From NCBI RefSeq assembly GCF_023208015.1, contig NZ_CP051627.1, positions 930,001 through 994,000 on the forward strand: 64,000 nt of DNA, in the 5' to 3' direction. This DNA comes from Thermobifida alba (GTDB taxonomy: Bacteria > Actinomycetota > Actinomycetes > Streptosporangiales > Streptosporangiaceae). A program made the translations under genes and the position numbers. Positions 1-8,556 of the stretch are shown one piece after another. Position 1 is the first letter of the stretch, and each line of letters begins with the position of its first letter. A model generated the notes under the pieces. That model was given only the letters and a program-made list of their open reading frames with translations. It did not search any database and had not been told where the DNA came from.

Positions 1-333
1 CCGTTCCGGTACCGCATGTGGGCGCGCGACGACCTCCTGGGCCGCCGCTACTGGCTGCGCCGGGGCGTGTCGCTCCTCGCCCTCCACCTGGCCGTCGCCG
101 TCCCCCTGTGCCTCCTGCCCCCGCGGCCCACCGTGGACCTGTTCGGGCTGAGCATGGACCGGACCGCGATCATGGCGACCGTGGCCCTGCTCCTCGTGCT
201 CACGTCGCTGCCGACCACCGGCCGCTACCGCCGCAGGATGCTGGACAAGCACGACTTCCACCACGACGGCACCCCGGTGCGCTGGCGCACCTACCAGGAC
301 GAGCAGGGAAGGATGCGCGCCGTCCGGGACTGA
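1..333 (+). CDS. Small membrane protein, 5' end outside window
   Basis: The frame is open to the first base (codons F-R-Y-R precede the internal ATG at 16), so the gene very likely starts upstream and only its C-terminal ~110 residues are here. Two hydrophobic segments are visible (after the RRYWLRR stretch and around the MATVALLLVLTSL stretch), followed by a basic tail. The layout resembles small two-TM actinobacterial proteins of the DUF5313 type, but that assignment is weak. It converges on the isochorismate synthase gene, and its stop codon lies inside a shared terminator hairpin. Confidence 0.6.
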   Translation, partial: PFRYRMWARDDLLGRRYWLRRGVSLLALHLAVAVPLCLLPPRPTVDLFGLSMDRTAIMATVALLLVLTSLPTTGRYRRRMLDKHDFHHDGTPVRWRTYQDEQGRMRAVRD

Positions 334-360
334 CCGGGCCCCGCCCCGGCGCGGTCAGTC
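328..360. terminator. Bidirectional hairpin overlapping two convergent stops
   Basis: Perfect 9-bp inverted repeat, GACTGACCG at 328-336 and CGGTCAGTC at 352-360, with a GC-rich loop. Each arm contains the stop codon of one of the two convergent genes (TGA at 331-333 on + and 357-355 on -). No U-tract. Confidence 0.7.
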
Positions 361-1602
361 CGTCAGGGCCGCGCGCATCGCGCGGAACTTCGCGGTGGTC
401 TCGGCCAGTTCCGCCCGCGGGTCGGAGTCGCCGACGATGCCGGCCCCGGCGAACAGGCGGGCCCGTGCGCCGTCGATCTGGGCGCAGCGCAGCGCGATCC
501 CCCACTCGCCGTTGCCGTGCGCGTCGATCCACCCCACGGGACCGGCGTAGCGGTCCCGCCGCATCCCCTCCAGTTCGCCGATGACCTCCATCGCCGTCCG
601 GGTCGGGGTGCCGCCCACCGCGGCCGTGGGGTGCAGCGCCGCCAGCACCCGCAGCGTCGCCGTCCCCGGAGCCAGCGTCGCGTGCACCGGGGTGGCCAGG
701 TGCTGCACGTTGGCCAGCCGCAGCAGCTCGGGGCGGCGGGGGGCGCGCAGCTCCGCGCAGAACGGCCCCAGCGCCTCGCGCAGCGACTCCACCGCGTAGG
801 CGTGCTCCTCGACGTCCTTGGCGGAGGCCAGCAGCGCCTCGGCCAGGGCGGCGTCCTCGCGCCCGGTGGCCCCCCGCGGCGCCGTCCCGGCCAGCACCAG
901 CGACTCCAGGCGGTCCCCGGCCCGCCGCAGCAGCAGTTCGGGGGTGGCCCCGGTGAGCCCGGCCACCGAGTAGACGTAGCAGTCCGGGTAGTCGGCCGCC
1001 AGCCGCGCCAGCGGGGTGCGCACGTCGATGGGGTGCGCGGCCTCGGCCACCACGTCGCGGGCCAGCACCACCTTCGCCAGCCCGGTGTCGCGGATGCGCT
1101 CCACCGCCCGGGCCACCGTCGAGGTCCACGCGTCCTCGCCCACCGTGCCCGGCAACCACCGCAGCGCGCCCACCGGCCGCGGCGGCGGCGCGGCCGCGAG
1201 GGGGGCGTCCTCCTCGCCCACCACCGTCAGCCACGTGCGGCCGCCGCGCCGCCCCACGACCACGCGCGGCAGGACCAGCGTCGACCCGGCGTCGCGGCCG
1301 TCGAAGGTGAACGAGCCGAACACCACGGGGCCGCTGCCCGGCCGGCGCACCTCGTCGTCCACGGTGATCCCCGCGAACAGCGACTCCAGCCACTCGGCCG
1401 CCGCCGTGAAGCGCCACACGCCGGACCGCTCGCTCTCGGCGGGCAGGTCCAGCCGCGCCGCGGTCCCCCACGCCACCAGGCCCTCACCGCGCCGTACCCA
1501 ACTCAGCGGTGCAGCGGGGGGAAGCAGGTCGAGCAGGGCGCGCTCCTCGGGCAGCGCCGTGGTTCGCACGGTCAGACGTTCACAGGAGGTCGGAGAGATC
1601 AC
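355..1602 (-). CDS. Isochorismate synthase
   Basis: Chorismate-binding enzyme converting chorismate to isochorismate, the entry step to menaquinone or salicylate/DHB siderophores. The C-terminal half has the family hallmarks: TGATPELLLRR, LAGTAPRG, the LHPTAAVGGTP block, and YAGPVGWIDAHGNGEWGIALR near the end. Length 415 aa from a GTG at 1602. That start is chosen because a TAGACT -10 box lies 8 bases upstream with no Shine-Dalgarno, consistent with a leaderless mRNA; a GTG at 1569 (404 aa) is the alternative. No siderophore genes are adjacent, so a menaquinone (menF-like) role is the simpler inference. Divergent from the GHL10 lipoprotein gene. Confidence 0.9.
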   Translation of the reverse strand: MISPTSCERLTVRTTALPEERALLDLLPPAAPLSWVRRGEGLVAWGTAARLDLPAESERSGVWRFTAAAEWLESLFAGITVDDEVRRPGSGPVVFGSFTFDGRDAGSTLVLPRVVVGRRGGRTWLTVVGEEDAPLAAAPPPRPVGALRWLPGTVGEDAWTSTVARAVERIRDTGLAKVVLARDVVAEAAHPIDVRTPLARLAADYPDCYVYSVAGLTGATPELLLRRAGDRLESLVLAGTAPRGATGREDAALAEALLASAKDVEEHAYAVESLREALGPFCAELRAPRRPELLRLANVQHLATPVHATLAPGTATLRVLAALHPTAAVGGTPTRTAMEVIGELEGMRRDRYAGPVGWIDAHGNGEWGIALRCAQIDGARARLFAGAGIVGDSDPRAELAETTAKFRAMRAALTD

Positions 1603-1610
1603 GAGGATGG

Positions 1611-1616
1611 AGTCTA
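1611..1616 (-). promoter_or_regulatory. TAGACT -10 box of leaderless isochorismate synthase
   Basis: TANNNT hexamer reading on the minus strand, 8 bases before the GTG start at 1602. No clear -35 element is seen. Confidence 0.4.
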
Positions 1617-1744
1617 TGCCGCCGCCTCGACCGCCCCGACGCCGCCACCAGCACAGAAACGCCGGAGCGGTGTCGGCGGTGTCCGGGGCGTCTAGGCTGG
1701 CGAACGTTCGTCCCGTGTCGAGGTGTGCTGTGGGGGAGTGCCCA

Positions 1745-3367
1745 ATGGGATGGTTGACCCGTGCCGTCGCCGCCGCGGCGCTGCTGTCGGTGACGGCCGC
1801 GTGCGGATCGGTCCCCGAGGGGGCCGTGCCCGACGTGTCCGGTGCGGCCGCCGACACGGGCGGCGGATCGGCGCCGCCCACGGCGAACGGTACGGCGGGC
1901 GCCGAACCCGTGCCCGAGGACTGCGCGACCTCCGCCGAGTTCCCCAAACGGCAGCTGCGCGGTGTGTGGATCGCCACCGTGCGCAACATCGACTGGCCCT
2001 CCGAGTCCGGACTGAGCGCCGACGAGCAGCGGGACGAGCTCGTCGCACAGCTGGACCGGGCCGCCGAACTGGGACTCAACGCGGTGTTCTTCCACGTGCG
2101 GCCCACTGCCGACGCCGTCTACCGCTCCGAACGGGAACCGTGGGCCCGCTACCTGACCGGAAAGCAGGGCGGCGACCCCGGCTACGATCCGCTGGAGTTC
2201 GCCGTCGACCAGGCGCACGCGCGCGGCCTGGAACTGCACGCCTGGTTCAACCCCTACCGGGTCGGCTGGCAGGAGGCCGACATCGACCACCTCGTCGACG
2301 ACCACCCGGTGCGCCGCAACCCCGACTGGATGATCACCTACGACGACCAGGGCTACCTCGACCCCGGCAACCCCGAGGCCCGCGCATGGGTCGTCGACGT
2401 GGTCGCCGACGTCGTGGACCGCTACGACATCGACGGCGTGCACTTCGACGACTACTTCTACCCCTATCCGGCCGCGGGGGAGGCCTTCGACGACGACGCC
2501 AGCTGGCGGGCCCACGGGGACGGCTTCGACGACCGGGCCGAGTGGCGGCGCGACAACGTCAACCAGCTGATCCGGGACGTGCACGAACGCGTCGAGCAGA
2601 CCAAGCCGTGGGTGCGGTTCGGGGTGAGCCCGTTCGGGATCTGGCGCAACCGCAGCAGCGACCCGTCCGGGTCGGCCACCAGCGGCCTGCAGTCCTACGA
2701 CGCCCTCAACGCCGACACCCGCACCTGGATCCGGGAGGGCTGGATCGACTACGTCGTCCCGCAGCTGTACTGGCCGCAGGGCTTCGCCACCGCCGACTAC
2801 GCCGAACTGGCGCCGTGGTGGGCCGCGGAGGTGGCGGGCACCGGCGTGGACCTGTACATCGGACAGGCCGCCTACCGGGTGGGGGAGGACGGCTGGCGGG
2901 GCGCCGACGCGCTGTCGCGGCAGCTGGACCTCAACACCGCCCACCCCGAGATCACCGGCGACGTCTACTTCTCGATGAAGGACCTCGACGGCCGGGCACG
3001 CCAGGCCGTCGAGCGGGTGGCGGCCGACCACTACACGCGCCCGGCGCTGCCGCCGACGGCGGACGACGCCCGCGGCACGCCCGCGCCGGTGGGCGGACTG
3101 GCCGCCGAGGCCGACGCCGAGGGGGTGACGCTGAGCTGGGAGGGCGGGGCGGACGACCGGATGTACGCCGTCTACCGGGTGCCCGCCGACGCCGACCTCT
3201 GCGCGCTCGCCGACGCCGAACACCTGGTGGCGGTGCTCGGCGGAGAGCAGCGGACCTACCGTGACGCCTACGACGGCTCCGAGGCGGTGCGCTACCACGT
3301 GACCGCGCTGGACGCCTTCCGGGTGGAGAGCGCGCCCGCGGAGGGCGTCGTGGTGGCCCCGGGGTGA
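1745..3367 (+). CDS. GHL10 (YngK-like) glycoside-hydrolase-fold lipoprotein
   Basis: 540-aa secreted lipoprotein. Signal peptide with a lipobox ending in Cys20 (VTAAC), then a family-10 glycosyl-hydrolase-like TIM barrel starting at the motif RGVWIATVRNIDWPS. Typical GHL10 blocks follow: FHVRPTADAVY, HAWFNPYRV and the DGVHFDDYFYPYP acidic strand. A C-terminal ~90-residue fibronectin-III-like domain ends the protein. The GHL10 family is linked to cell-wall or exopolysaccharide processing, but the substrate is not established. Start ATG 1745 is preceded by GGGGGAG at a good distance. It stands alone as a transcription unit. Confidence 0.85.
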   Translation: MGWLTRAVAAAALLSVTAACGSVPEGAVPDVSGAAADTGGGSAPPTANGTAGAEPVPEDCATSAEFPKRQLRGVWIATVRNIDWPSESGLSADEQRDELVAQLDRAAELGLNAVFFHVRPTADAVYRSEREPWARYLTGKQGGDPGYDPLEFAVDQAHARGLELHAWFNPYRVGWQEADIDHLVDDHPVRRNPDWMITYDDQGYLDPGNPEARAWVVDVVADVVDRYDIDGVHFDDYFYPYPAAGEAFDDDASWRAHGDGFDDRAEWRRDNVNQLIRDVHERVEQTKPWVRFGVSPFGIWRNRSSDPSGSATSGLQSYDALNADTRTWIREGWIDYVVPQLYWPQGFATADYAELAPWWAAEVAGTGVDLYIGQAAYRVGEDGWRGADALSRQLDLNTAHPEITGDVYFSMKDLDGRARQAVERVAADHYTRPALPPTADDARGTPAPVGGLAAEADAEGVTLSWEGGADDRMYAVYRVPADADLCALADAEHLVAVLGGEQRTYRDAYDGSEAVRYHVTALDAFRVESAPAEGVVVAPG

Positions 3368-3504
3368 GCCAACACCAACCTTCTGGTTAGGTCGGGGCGC
3401 AACAGGCCGGGTATCGCCCGCCGCCGAACGGATAGAAACTGGGTAGCGGGGCAGAGTCGCAGACGCGCACCGGTGCTGGGTCCCGGTCGGTGAAGGAGGG
3501 CGCC

Positions 3505-3795
3505 ATGTCTTTGCGGGAGAACGAGCGGCGGATTCTGGCCGAGATCGAGGACCGGCTCAGCGCCGACGATCCCGAGCTCGCCGAGGTGCTGGCCTCCTTC
3601 GACACGGACGACTACAGCGACTCCGAGGAGGTCGCGGAGGCGTGGAAGCCCTGGGCGGTGTGCGGCGCGATCGCGGTCGTGGTGGCGGGGCTGCTGGTCG
3701 CGCTGTTCGTGGCGGTGCCCGGTGCCGGGCCTGAGGGGGAGCCCGCGCCCGCCGACCGCCCGGGCGGCGGGGTGTCGCAGACGCTCACGCCCTGA
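3505..3795 (+). CDS. DUF3040 small membrane protein
   Basis: 96 aa. The N-terminal pattern SLRENERRILAEIEDRLSADDPELA is the DUF3040 signature of actinobacteria; one TM helix (about residues 50-70) and a Pro/Gly-rich tail follow. ATG 3505 is preceded by GAAGGAGGG. An in-frame GTG at 3490 is less likely because the Shine-Dalgarno sequence would lie inside the gene. Function unknown. Convergent with the PBP gene. Confidence 0.8.
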   Translation: MSLRENERRILAEIEDRLSADDPELAEVLASFDTDDYSDSEEVAEAWKPWAVCGAIAVVVAGLLVALFVAVPGAGPEGEPAPADRPGGGVSQTLTP

Positions 3796-3803
3796 GCGCG
3801 GGC

Positions 3804-3834
3804 GCGGGCTCCCCGGACAGGCCGGAGAGCCCGC
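3804..3834. terminator. Bidirectional hairpin between DUF3040 and PBP genes
   Basis: 13-bp arms, 3804-3816 and 3822-3834, with one mismatch and a 5-base loop, between convergent stops at 3795 and 3847. Confidence 0.6.
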
Positions 3835-3846
3835 GGCGGAACCGGG

Positions 3847-5781
3847 TCACAGCCCGGCGAGGAAGCGCTGGGCCAGCGGGGCGGCGGCTCCCGCGCCGCT
3901 GCCGCCGTCCTCGACGATCACCGCGAAGGCCACGTCGCCCTCGAAGCCCACGAACCAGCCGTGCGCCGACATCTCCTCGTCCTCGACGTACTCGCCGTAC
4001 TCGGCGGTGCCGGTCTTGCCGTGCACCTCGCCGGTGAAGCCGACGTCCTCGGCGGTGCCGTCGGTGACGACCGCGCGCATCATGGCGCGCAGCTGCTCGG
4101 CGTGGTCGACCGGCACCGGGGCGGGCCGGTCGGCCGGGGCGGGATCGGTGACCAGCACCGGCGCACGCCAGTGCCCGTCGGCCACGGCCGCGGGAACGGT
4201 GGCCATGTGCACCGGGGAGGTCAGCATCTGGCCTTGGCCGATGCTCATGGCGGCCAGCAGGGTCTCGTTCTCCGGGGTGGGGAAGGTCGGGGTGAAGGTG
4301 GGCACGCCGAGGTCGAGGTCGCGGTTGAAGCCGTACCTCTCGGCCGCGGCGACCAGGGAGGAGGCGTCCAACCGGGTGACGACCTCGGAGATCAGCGCGG
4401 TGTTGCAGGAGGTCGCGAACGCCTCGGTGACGCTCTGGGCGCCGTAGGCGGCCTCTCCGGCGTTCCGGAACGGCCAGCCGCCGACGTCGACGGTCTCGGC
4501 GCAGTCCATGGTGGCGTCGGTGCCCAGCCCGGCGCCGAGCAGCGCGTCGTAGGAGATGATCTTGAAGGTCGATCCGGGAGCGTACTGGCCCTCCAGGGCG
4601 CGGTTGAACCCGCCGGGGACGTTGGCCACGGCCAGGACCTCTCCGGTGGAGGGGCGGATCGCGACCAGGGCGGTCTCCTTGCTCTGCCCGATGATCGCGT
4701 TGGCGGCGGCCTGCTGGACCTCCAGGTCGATGGAGAGGGTGACGTCCTGCCCCGGGGCGCCCTCGACGGTGCCCACGACCGCGGAGTCCTCCGGCTCCTC
4801 GACGGGTTCTGTGCCCTCCTCGACCACCTGGATCAGGGTGGTGGGGGTGCCGGCCAGGCGCGCCTGCAGGGAGCGCTGCAGGCCGCTCTTGCCCACCGGG
4901 TCGCCCTCGTCGTAGGCGGGGCCGAGTTCCGCGACGTCCTCGGCGGTGGCGGGGCCGACCTCCCCGACGATCATCTGGATCGACCCGGAGACGTCCGGGG
5001 TGTCCACGGGGGTGCCGTCGGAGGCCAGGACGCGACCGCGTTCTCCCCAGGTGTCGGAGCGTGCCAGGGTCTGGCCGGGGCCGAGGGCCGGGTGCAGCGC
5101 GGCGGGGCTGAAGTCGACCTTCCACTGTCCGTCGACGCGTCGCAGCGGCAGTTCGCCCTCGTAGGTCCACTCCCCGGTGTCGCCGAGGGCCAGGGTGGCG
5201 GTGAACGGGGCGGTGGCCGTGTCGCCGTCCACCACGGTCGCGCCCGTGGTCACCTCGACCGACTCCACGCCCAGGTTCTCGGCGACCGCGGAGTGGAGAG
5301 CGGAGGCCTCCCCCGAGGTGGCCAGCCGGTCCAGGGCCGGGTGGTCGCCGGAGCTCCAGGCGGCCGCGTACGCGGCCACGGTGTCCTCGGGGGCGGGACG
5401 GGAGGCCAGGTACCAGTAGACGCCTCCGCCCACGAGGGCCACGACCAGGACCGCGGCCAGGACGGCCAGGAGCGGGCCGCGCCGGGCCCGCCTCCGCGGC
5501 CCGCCTCCGCGGCGGTGCTCGTCCTCGGAGTCGTACGGGTCGTCAGAAGGGTGCCGGCGGCCGGGGGCAGGGTGGTCGTACCGGGGTTCGTCGGGGTCGT
5601 ACCGGTGGTGGTGCTCGGCCGGGTGGGGGGCCGGACGGCGGCCGCGCGGGGGGTCGTACGGGCGGCCGGGGCCGGAGTCGTGGTGGGGGTCGCCCGGTGG
5701 TCCATGCCAACGGCGGGGAGCGGGGAGAGGCTCGGAGGGAGAGGGACGTTCTCGGGACGTCCGTTCGTCGTCCGCGCTCAA
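3847..5781 (-). CDS. Penicillin-binding protein, transpeptidase with NTF2-like domain
   Basis: 644-aa membrane-anchored D,D-transpeptidase cross-linking peptidoglycan outside the membrane. Order: Pro/His/Arg-rich cytoplasmic tail (1-100), one TM helix (about 103-127), NTF2/MecA-N-like domain (about 130-228), linker and dimerisation region, then the transpeptidase with catalytic S404 and K407 (GSTFK), SCN at 458-460 and KTG at 589-591. No transglycosylase domain, so class B-like. No ATG fits the open frame; TTG at 5781 is chosen because AAGGA lies 8 bases upstream. Single gene; a structured intergenic element lies upstream. Confidence 0.88.
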   Translation of the reverse strand: MSADDERTSRERPSPSEPLPAPRRWHGPPGDPHHDSGPGRPYDPPRGRRPAPHPAEHHHRYDPDEPRYDHPAPGRRHPSDDPYDSEDEHRRGGGPRRRARRGPLLAVLAAVLVVALVGGGVYWYLASRPAPEDTVAAYAAAWSSGDHPALDRLATSGEASALHSAVAENLGVESVEVTTGATVVDGDTATAPFTATLALGDTGEWTYEGELPLRRVDGQWKVDFSPAALHPALGPGQTLARSDTWGERGRVLASDGTPVDTPDVSGSIQMIVGEVGPATAEDVAELGPAYDEGDPVGKSGLQRSLQARLAGTPTTLIQVVEEGTEPVEEPEDSAVVGTVEGAPGQDVTLSIDLEVQQAAANAIIGQSKETALVAIRPSTGEVLAVANVPGGFNRALEGQYAPGSTFKIISYDALLGAGLGTDATMDCAETVDVGGWPFRNAGEAAYGAQSVTEAFATSCNTALISEVVTRLDASSLVAAAERYGFNRDLDLGVPTFTPTFPTPENETLLAAMSIGQGQMLTSPVHMATVPAAVADGHWRAPVLVTDPAPADRPAPVPVDHAEQLRAMMRAVVTDGTAEDVGFTGEVHGKTGTAEYGEYVEDEEMSAHGWFVGFEGDVAFAVIVEDGGSGAGAAAPLAQRFLAGL

Positions 5782-5962
5782 GAGCGTCGTCCTTAGGGAT
5801 CGGGGTCGGGGAGGAGGAAGCCCCGCGAGCAGAGGGGACGCGGGACGGAGAGGTGTGTGGCTGGTGCGGCGGTCGCCTCTCGGCACAGGGCACAACGCGG
5901 CTCCGAAGGACCGTGCGGGCGAGCCGCGGTGTGCGGGCCGCACGCGGTATTCCGCGAAGGCG

Positions 5963-6020
5963 TGGGTTAGAGCCCGGGGGACACTTGCTACCACACCAGC
6001 CAAGCAGAGACTCTAACCCA
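5963..6020. other. Structured intergenic element between fprA and PBP
   Basis: A perfect 10-bp inverted repeat (TGGGTTAGAG at 5963-5972, CTCTAACCCA at 6011-6020) encloses a second imperfect hairpin whose arms are CTTGCT and AGCCAAG. It lies 46 bases past the minus-strand stop of the reductase gene and about 180 bases before the PBP start. It could be the reductase terminator, a structured PBP leader, or two operator half-sites. No U-tract. Confidence 0.45.
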
Positions 6021-6066
6021 TCGTGACGGCCGCGGGGGGCGAAGCGGGACGACGGAGCGTCTCCGG

Positions 6067-7434
6067 TCAGTCCCGGGTCCGGCAGATCCGGGTCATCTCC
6101 GCCCGGGAGCGGACCTTGGTCCGCCGGCGCCCCCGGGCGCGTCCCAGCTCCTCCTCGTGCCGTTCCAGCCGCTGCCACCCCTCCCAGGTGGTGAACGGGA
6201 CGCCGCGCGCGTGCAGCAGGCGGATCAGGGCCTCGGGGTCCGGTTCGGCGGCGCGCGGCAGTGCGGCGAGGTCGGCGGCGAGGCAGGCCACGGTCTCCAG
6301 GGCGTCGCCCTTGGTGTGGCCGATGAGGCCGACCGGGCCGCGTTTGATCCAGCCGGTGACGTAGACGCCGGGCACCGGCCGCTCGTCGAGGTCCAGGACC
6401 CGTCCCCGCGCGTTCGGCACGACACCGCGCTCCTCGTCGAAGGGCAGGTCGGCCAGGGGCGAACCGAGGTAGCCGATGGCGCGGTAGACGCTCTGCACCT
6501 CGTACTCCAGGAACCTTCCGGTGCCGCGCACCCCGCCGGAGCCGTCCGGTTCCGTGCGTTCGGTGCGCAGCCCGGTGACGCGGTCGGCGCCCAGGACGGC
6601 CACCGGGCGCTGCAGGAAGTGCAGGTGGACCCGGCGGGGCTCCCCGCGGGGATCGCGGACCGCCCAGTCCTGCAGGATCCTGACGTTGGTCCTGATCTGG
6701 TTGGAGCCGTTGACGGCGGCGATGCCGGCCGCGTCGAGCTCGCACTCCTCGGGGTCGACGACCACCTCCACTCCGGGCTGCTGGTCGAGCTCCCGCAGTT
6801 CCATGGGGGTGAACTTGGCCTGGGCGATGCCGCGGCGGGCGAAGACGTGCACGTCGGTGATGCGCTTGGCGGCCAGGTCGCGGTGCACGTTGTCGGTGAT
6901 GTCGGTGTCGAGCAGGTCGTCGGCGTGTTTGGCGAGGATGCGGGCGACGTCCACGGCGACGTTGCCCGCCCCCAGCACGGCGGCGGCGGTGCCGCCGAGG
7001 GGCCAGGCCTCGGGGGCGTCGGGATGGCTGTCGTACCAGGCCACGAAGTCCGCGGCGCCGTGGCTGCCGGGCAGGTCGATTCCGGGGATGTCCAGTCTCC
7101 GGTCCCGGTCGGAGCCGGTGGCGAAGACGACGGCGTCGTAGTGGCGGCGCAGGTCCTCCAGCTTCAGGTCGACGCCGTAGTCGACGTTGCCGAGGAAACG
7201 GACCTGCGGCCGGTCGAGGACCTTGTGCAGCGCCCCCTGGATCTGCCTGATCCGGGGATGGTCGGGGGCGACGCCGTAGCGGACCAGGCCGTAGGGGGCG
7301 GGCAGCCGGTCCAGGACGTCGATGCTGGGCCGTACCCCGGCGGCGGCCAGGGTCTCGTCCTTGGTGAGCAGGTCGGCGGCGTAGATCCCGGCGGGCCCCG
7401 CGCCCACGATTCCCACGCGCAGCTGGTGCGTCAT
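6067..7434 (-). CDS. fprA: FprA-type ferredoxin/adrenodoxin-NADP+ reductase
   Basis: 455-aa FAD flavoenzyme moving electrons between NADP(H) and ferredoxin, for example to feed cytochromes P450 or Fe-S enzymes. N-terminal FAD-binding GAGPAG (about 11-16), the APYGLVRYGVAPDHP block typical of adrenodoxin-reductase-like enzymes, NADP-binding VLGAGNVAVDVAR near 168-180, and a C-terminal GWIKRGPVGLIGHTKGDALET block. ATG 7434 is preceded by GGGGAGAA. The basic C-terminal tail is longer than usual. A palindrome upstream at 7560 may be an operator. Confidence 0.92.
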   Translation of the reverse strand: MTHQLRVGIVGAGPAGIYAADLLTKDETLAAAGVRPSIDVLDRLPAPYGLVRYGVAPDHPRIRQIQGALHKVLDRPQVRFLGNVDYGVDLKLEDLRRHYDAVVFATGSDRDRRLDIPGIDLPGSHGAADFVAWYDSHPDAPEAWPLGGTAAAVLGAGNVAVDVARILAKHADDLLDTDITDNVHRDLAAKRITDVHVFARRGIAQAKFTPMELRELDQQPGVEVVVDPEECELDAAGIAAVNGSNQIRTNVRILQDWAVRDPRGEPRRVHLHFLQRPVAVLGADRVTGLRTERTEPDGSGGVRGTGRFLEYEVQSVYRAIGYLGSPLADLPFDEERGVVPNARGRVLDLDERPVPGVYVTGWIKRGPVGLIGHTKGDALETVACLAADLAALPRAAEPDPEALIRLLHARGVPFTTWEGWQRLERHEEELGRARGRRRTKVRSRAEMTRICRTRD

Positions 7435-7559
7435 CGGTTCTCCCCTCGTCTCCGGGCCGTGCGGGCGGTGCGTCAGGCGAAACGCGGTGCGCTCCCCGAC
7501 GCCCGGAGGTGTTGAGATCGACCCGACCGGGGCCGACTGGGAGTGCGGTTATCCAGTCA

Positions 7560-7569
7560 ACCGATCGGT
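7560..7569. promoter_or_regulatory. Candidate operator upstream of fprA
   Basis: Perfect palindrome ACCGATCGGT, extended imperfectly to TCAACCGATCGGTCA, 126 bp before the fprA start. The shape resembles TetR-family operators. No regulator gene is next to it. Confidence 0.35.
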
Positions 7570-7665
7570 CAGGTAGGCAATATGCCGAAGGAAACGATCC
7601 ACCGAGAGTGTAGCGGTGGCCACACCGGGTGGCAGGAGGGGGGCGCGGTCAGCCGTGCGCCGCCG

Positions 7666-8373
7666 TCACGCCGCGGGAGCCGTCCGTCCCGCCGCCAGTT
7701 CGGCCTTGACCGAGGAGGCGAACCGCGCCACCCGCTCCTGGCCGGAGAGCTTCTGGATGGCGGCCATCACCGCCTCGGTGGCCTCCCGCCGGGCGCGTGC
7801 CCGTCCCGCCTGCCCCTCCCACGGGGACAGGTCCACCGGTTCGCCGAAGCGCACCCCGATCCGGCGCAGCGAGGGGATCCGGCGCCCCGCGGGCATGATG
7901 CGGTTGGTGCCCGCCAGTGCGGCCGGGACCACCGGGGCGCCGGAGGACAGCGCCAGCCAGGCCAGTCCGGTCTGCCCCTTGTACAGGCGGCCGTCGGGGG
8001 AGCGGGTGCCCTCGGGGAAGATCCCGAACACCCTGCCCTCGGCCAGCACGGCGAGGCTGTTGTCCATCGCCTCCTGCGCGCTCTGCCCGGGGCGGCGGTC
8101 CACCGACAGCTGGCCGATGGCGCGCAGTGCCCGGGTGAAGGCCCGCTGCGCCGGGTTGCCCTCGGCGAACAGCTCCTTCTTGGCGATGAAGACGATCGGC
8201 CGCGGCACCACCACGCCCAGGAACAGCGGGTCGAGGTTGGACAGGTGGTTGCAGGCGAGGATCACCGGGCCGTGCGCGGGGATGTGGTGCAGGCCCTCCA
8301 CGTGCAGGGGCCACAGCGCCCGGGTGGTCGGAGCCACGATCACCTTGGCGGCCTCGTACAGCGTCAGCGGCAC
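7666..8373 (-). CDS. 1-acyl-sn-glycerol-3-phosphate acyltransferase (PlsC family)
   Basis: 235-aa lysophospholipid acyltransferase that puts the second acyl chain on lysophosphatidate at the membrane. Catalytic HxxxxD motif at H43-D48 (NHLSNLD) and phosphate-binding FPEGTR at 119-124. GTG start at 8373 with AGGGGGAA 6 bases upstream. Likely monocistronic, divergent from the cyclase gene. Confidence 0.9.
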   Translation of the reverse strand: MPLTLYEAAKVIVAPTTRALWPLHVEGLHHIPAHGPVILACNHLSNLDPLFLGVVVPRPIVFIAKKELFAEGNPAQRAFTRALRAIGQLSVDRRPGQSAQEAMDNSLAVLAEGRVFGIFPEGTRSPDGRLYKGQTGLAWLALSSGAPVVPAALAGTNRIMPAGRRIPSLRRIGVRFGEPVDLSPWEGQAGRARARREATEAVMAAIQKLSGQERVARFASSVKAELAAGRTAPAA

Positions 8374-8556
8374 GGCCCGTTCCCCCTCGCTTCACCCTGT
8401 CGTCACCCGCGCGTGGCCGCGCGGGGCCACGATCGACCGCGCGGAACTCTACCGGTCGCAGACAACGGCGTGGTCACGGAGTGCCGGGAAAATCCTCCCC
8501 GGCATCTCGCGCTACAGTGGTCTAGACCTATCGGGGAAGAGACGAGGATCCATACC

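Noticed and set aside
1603-2106. Upstream extension of isochorismate synthase to an ATG at 2106 (583 aa)
   Set aside because: The extension overlaps the divergent lipoprotein gene, has no family similarity, and a leaderless GTG with a -10 box is available.
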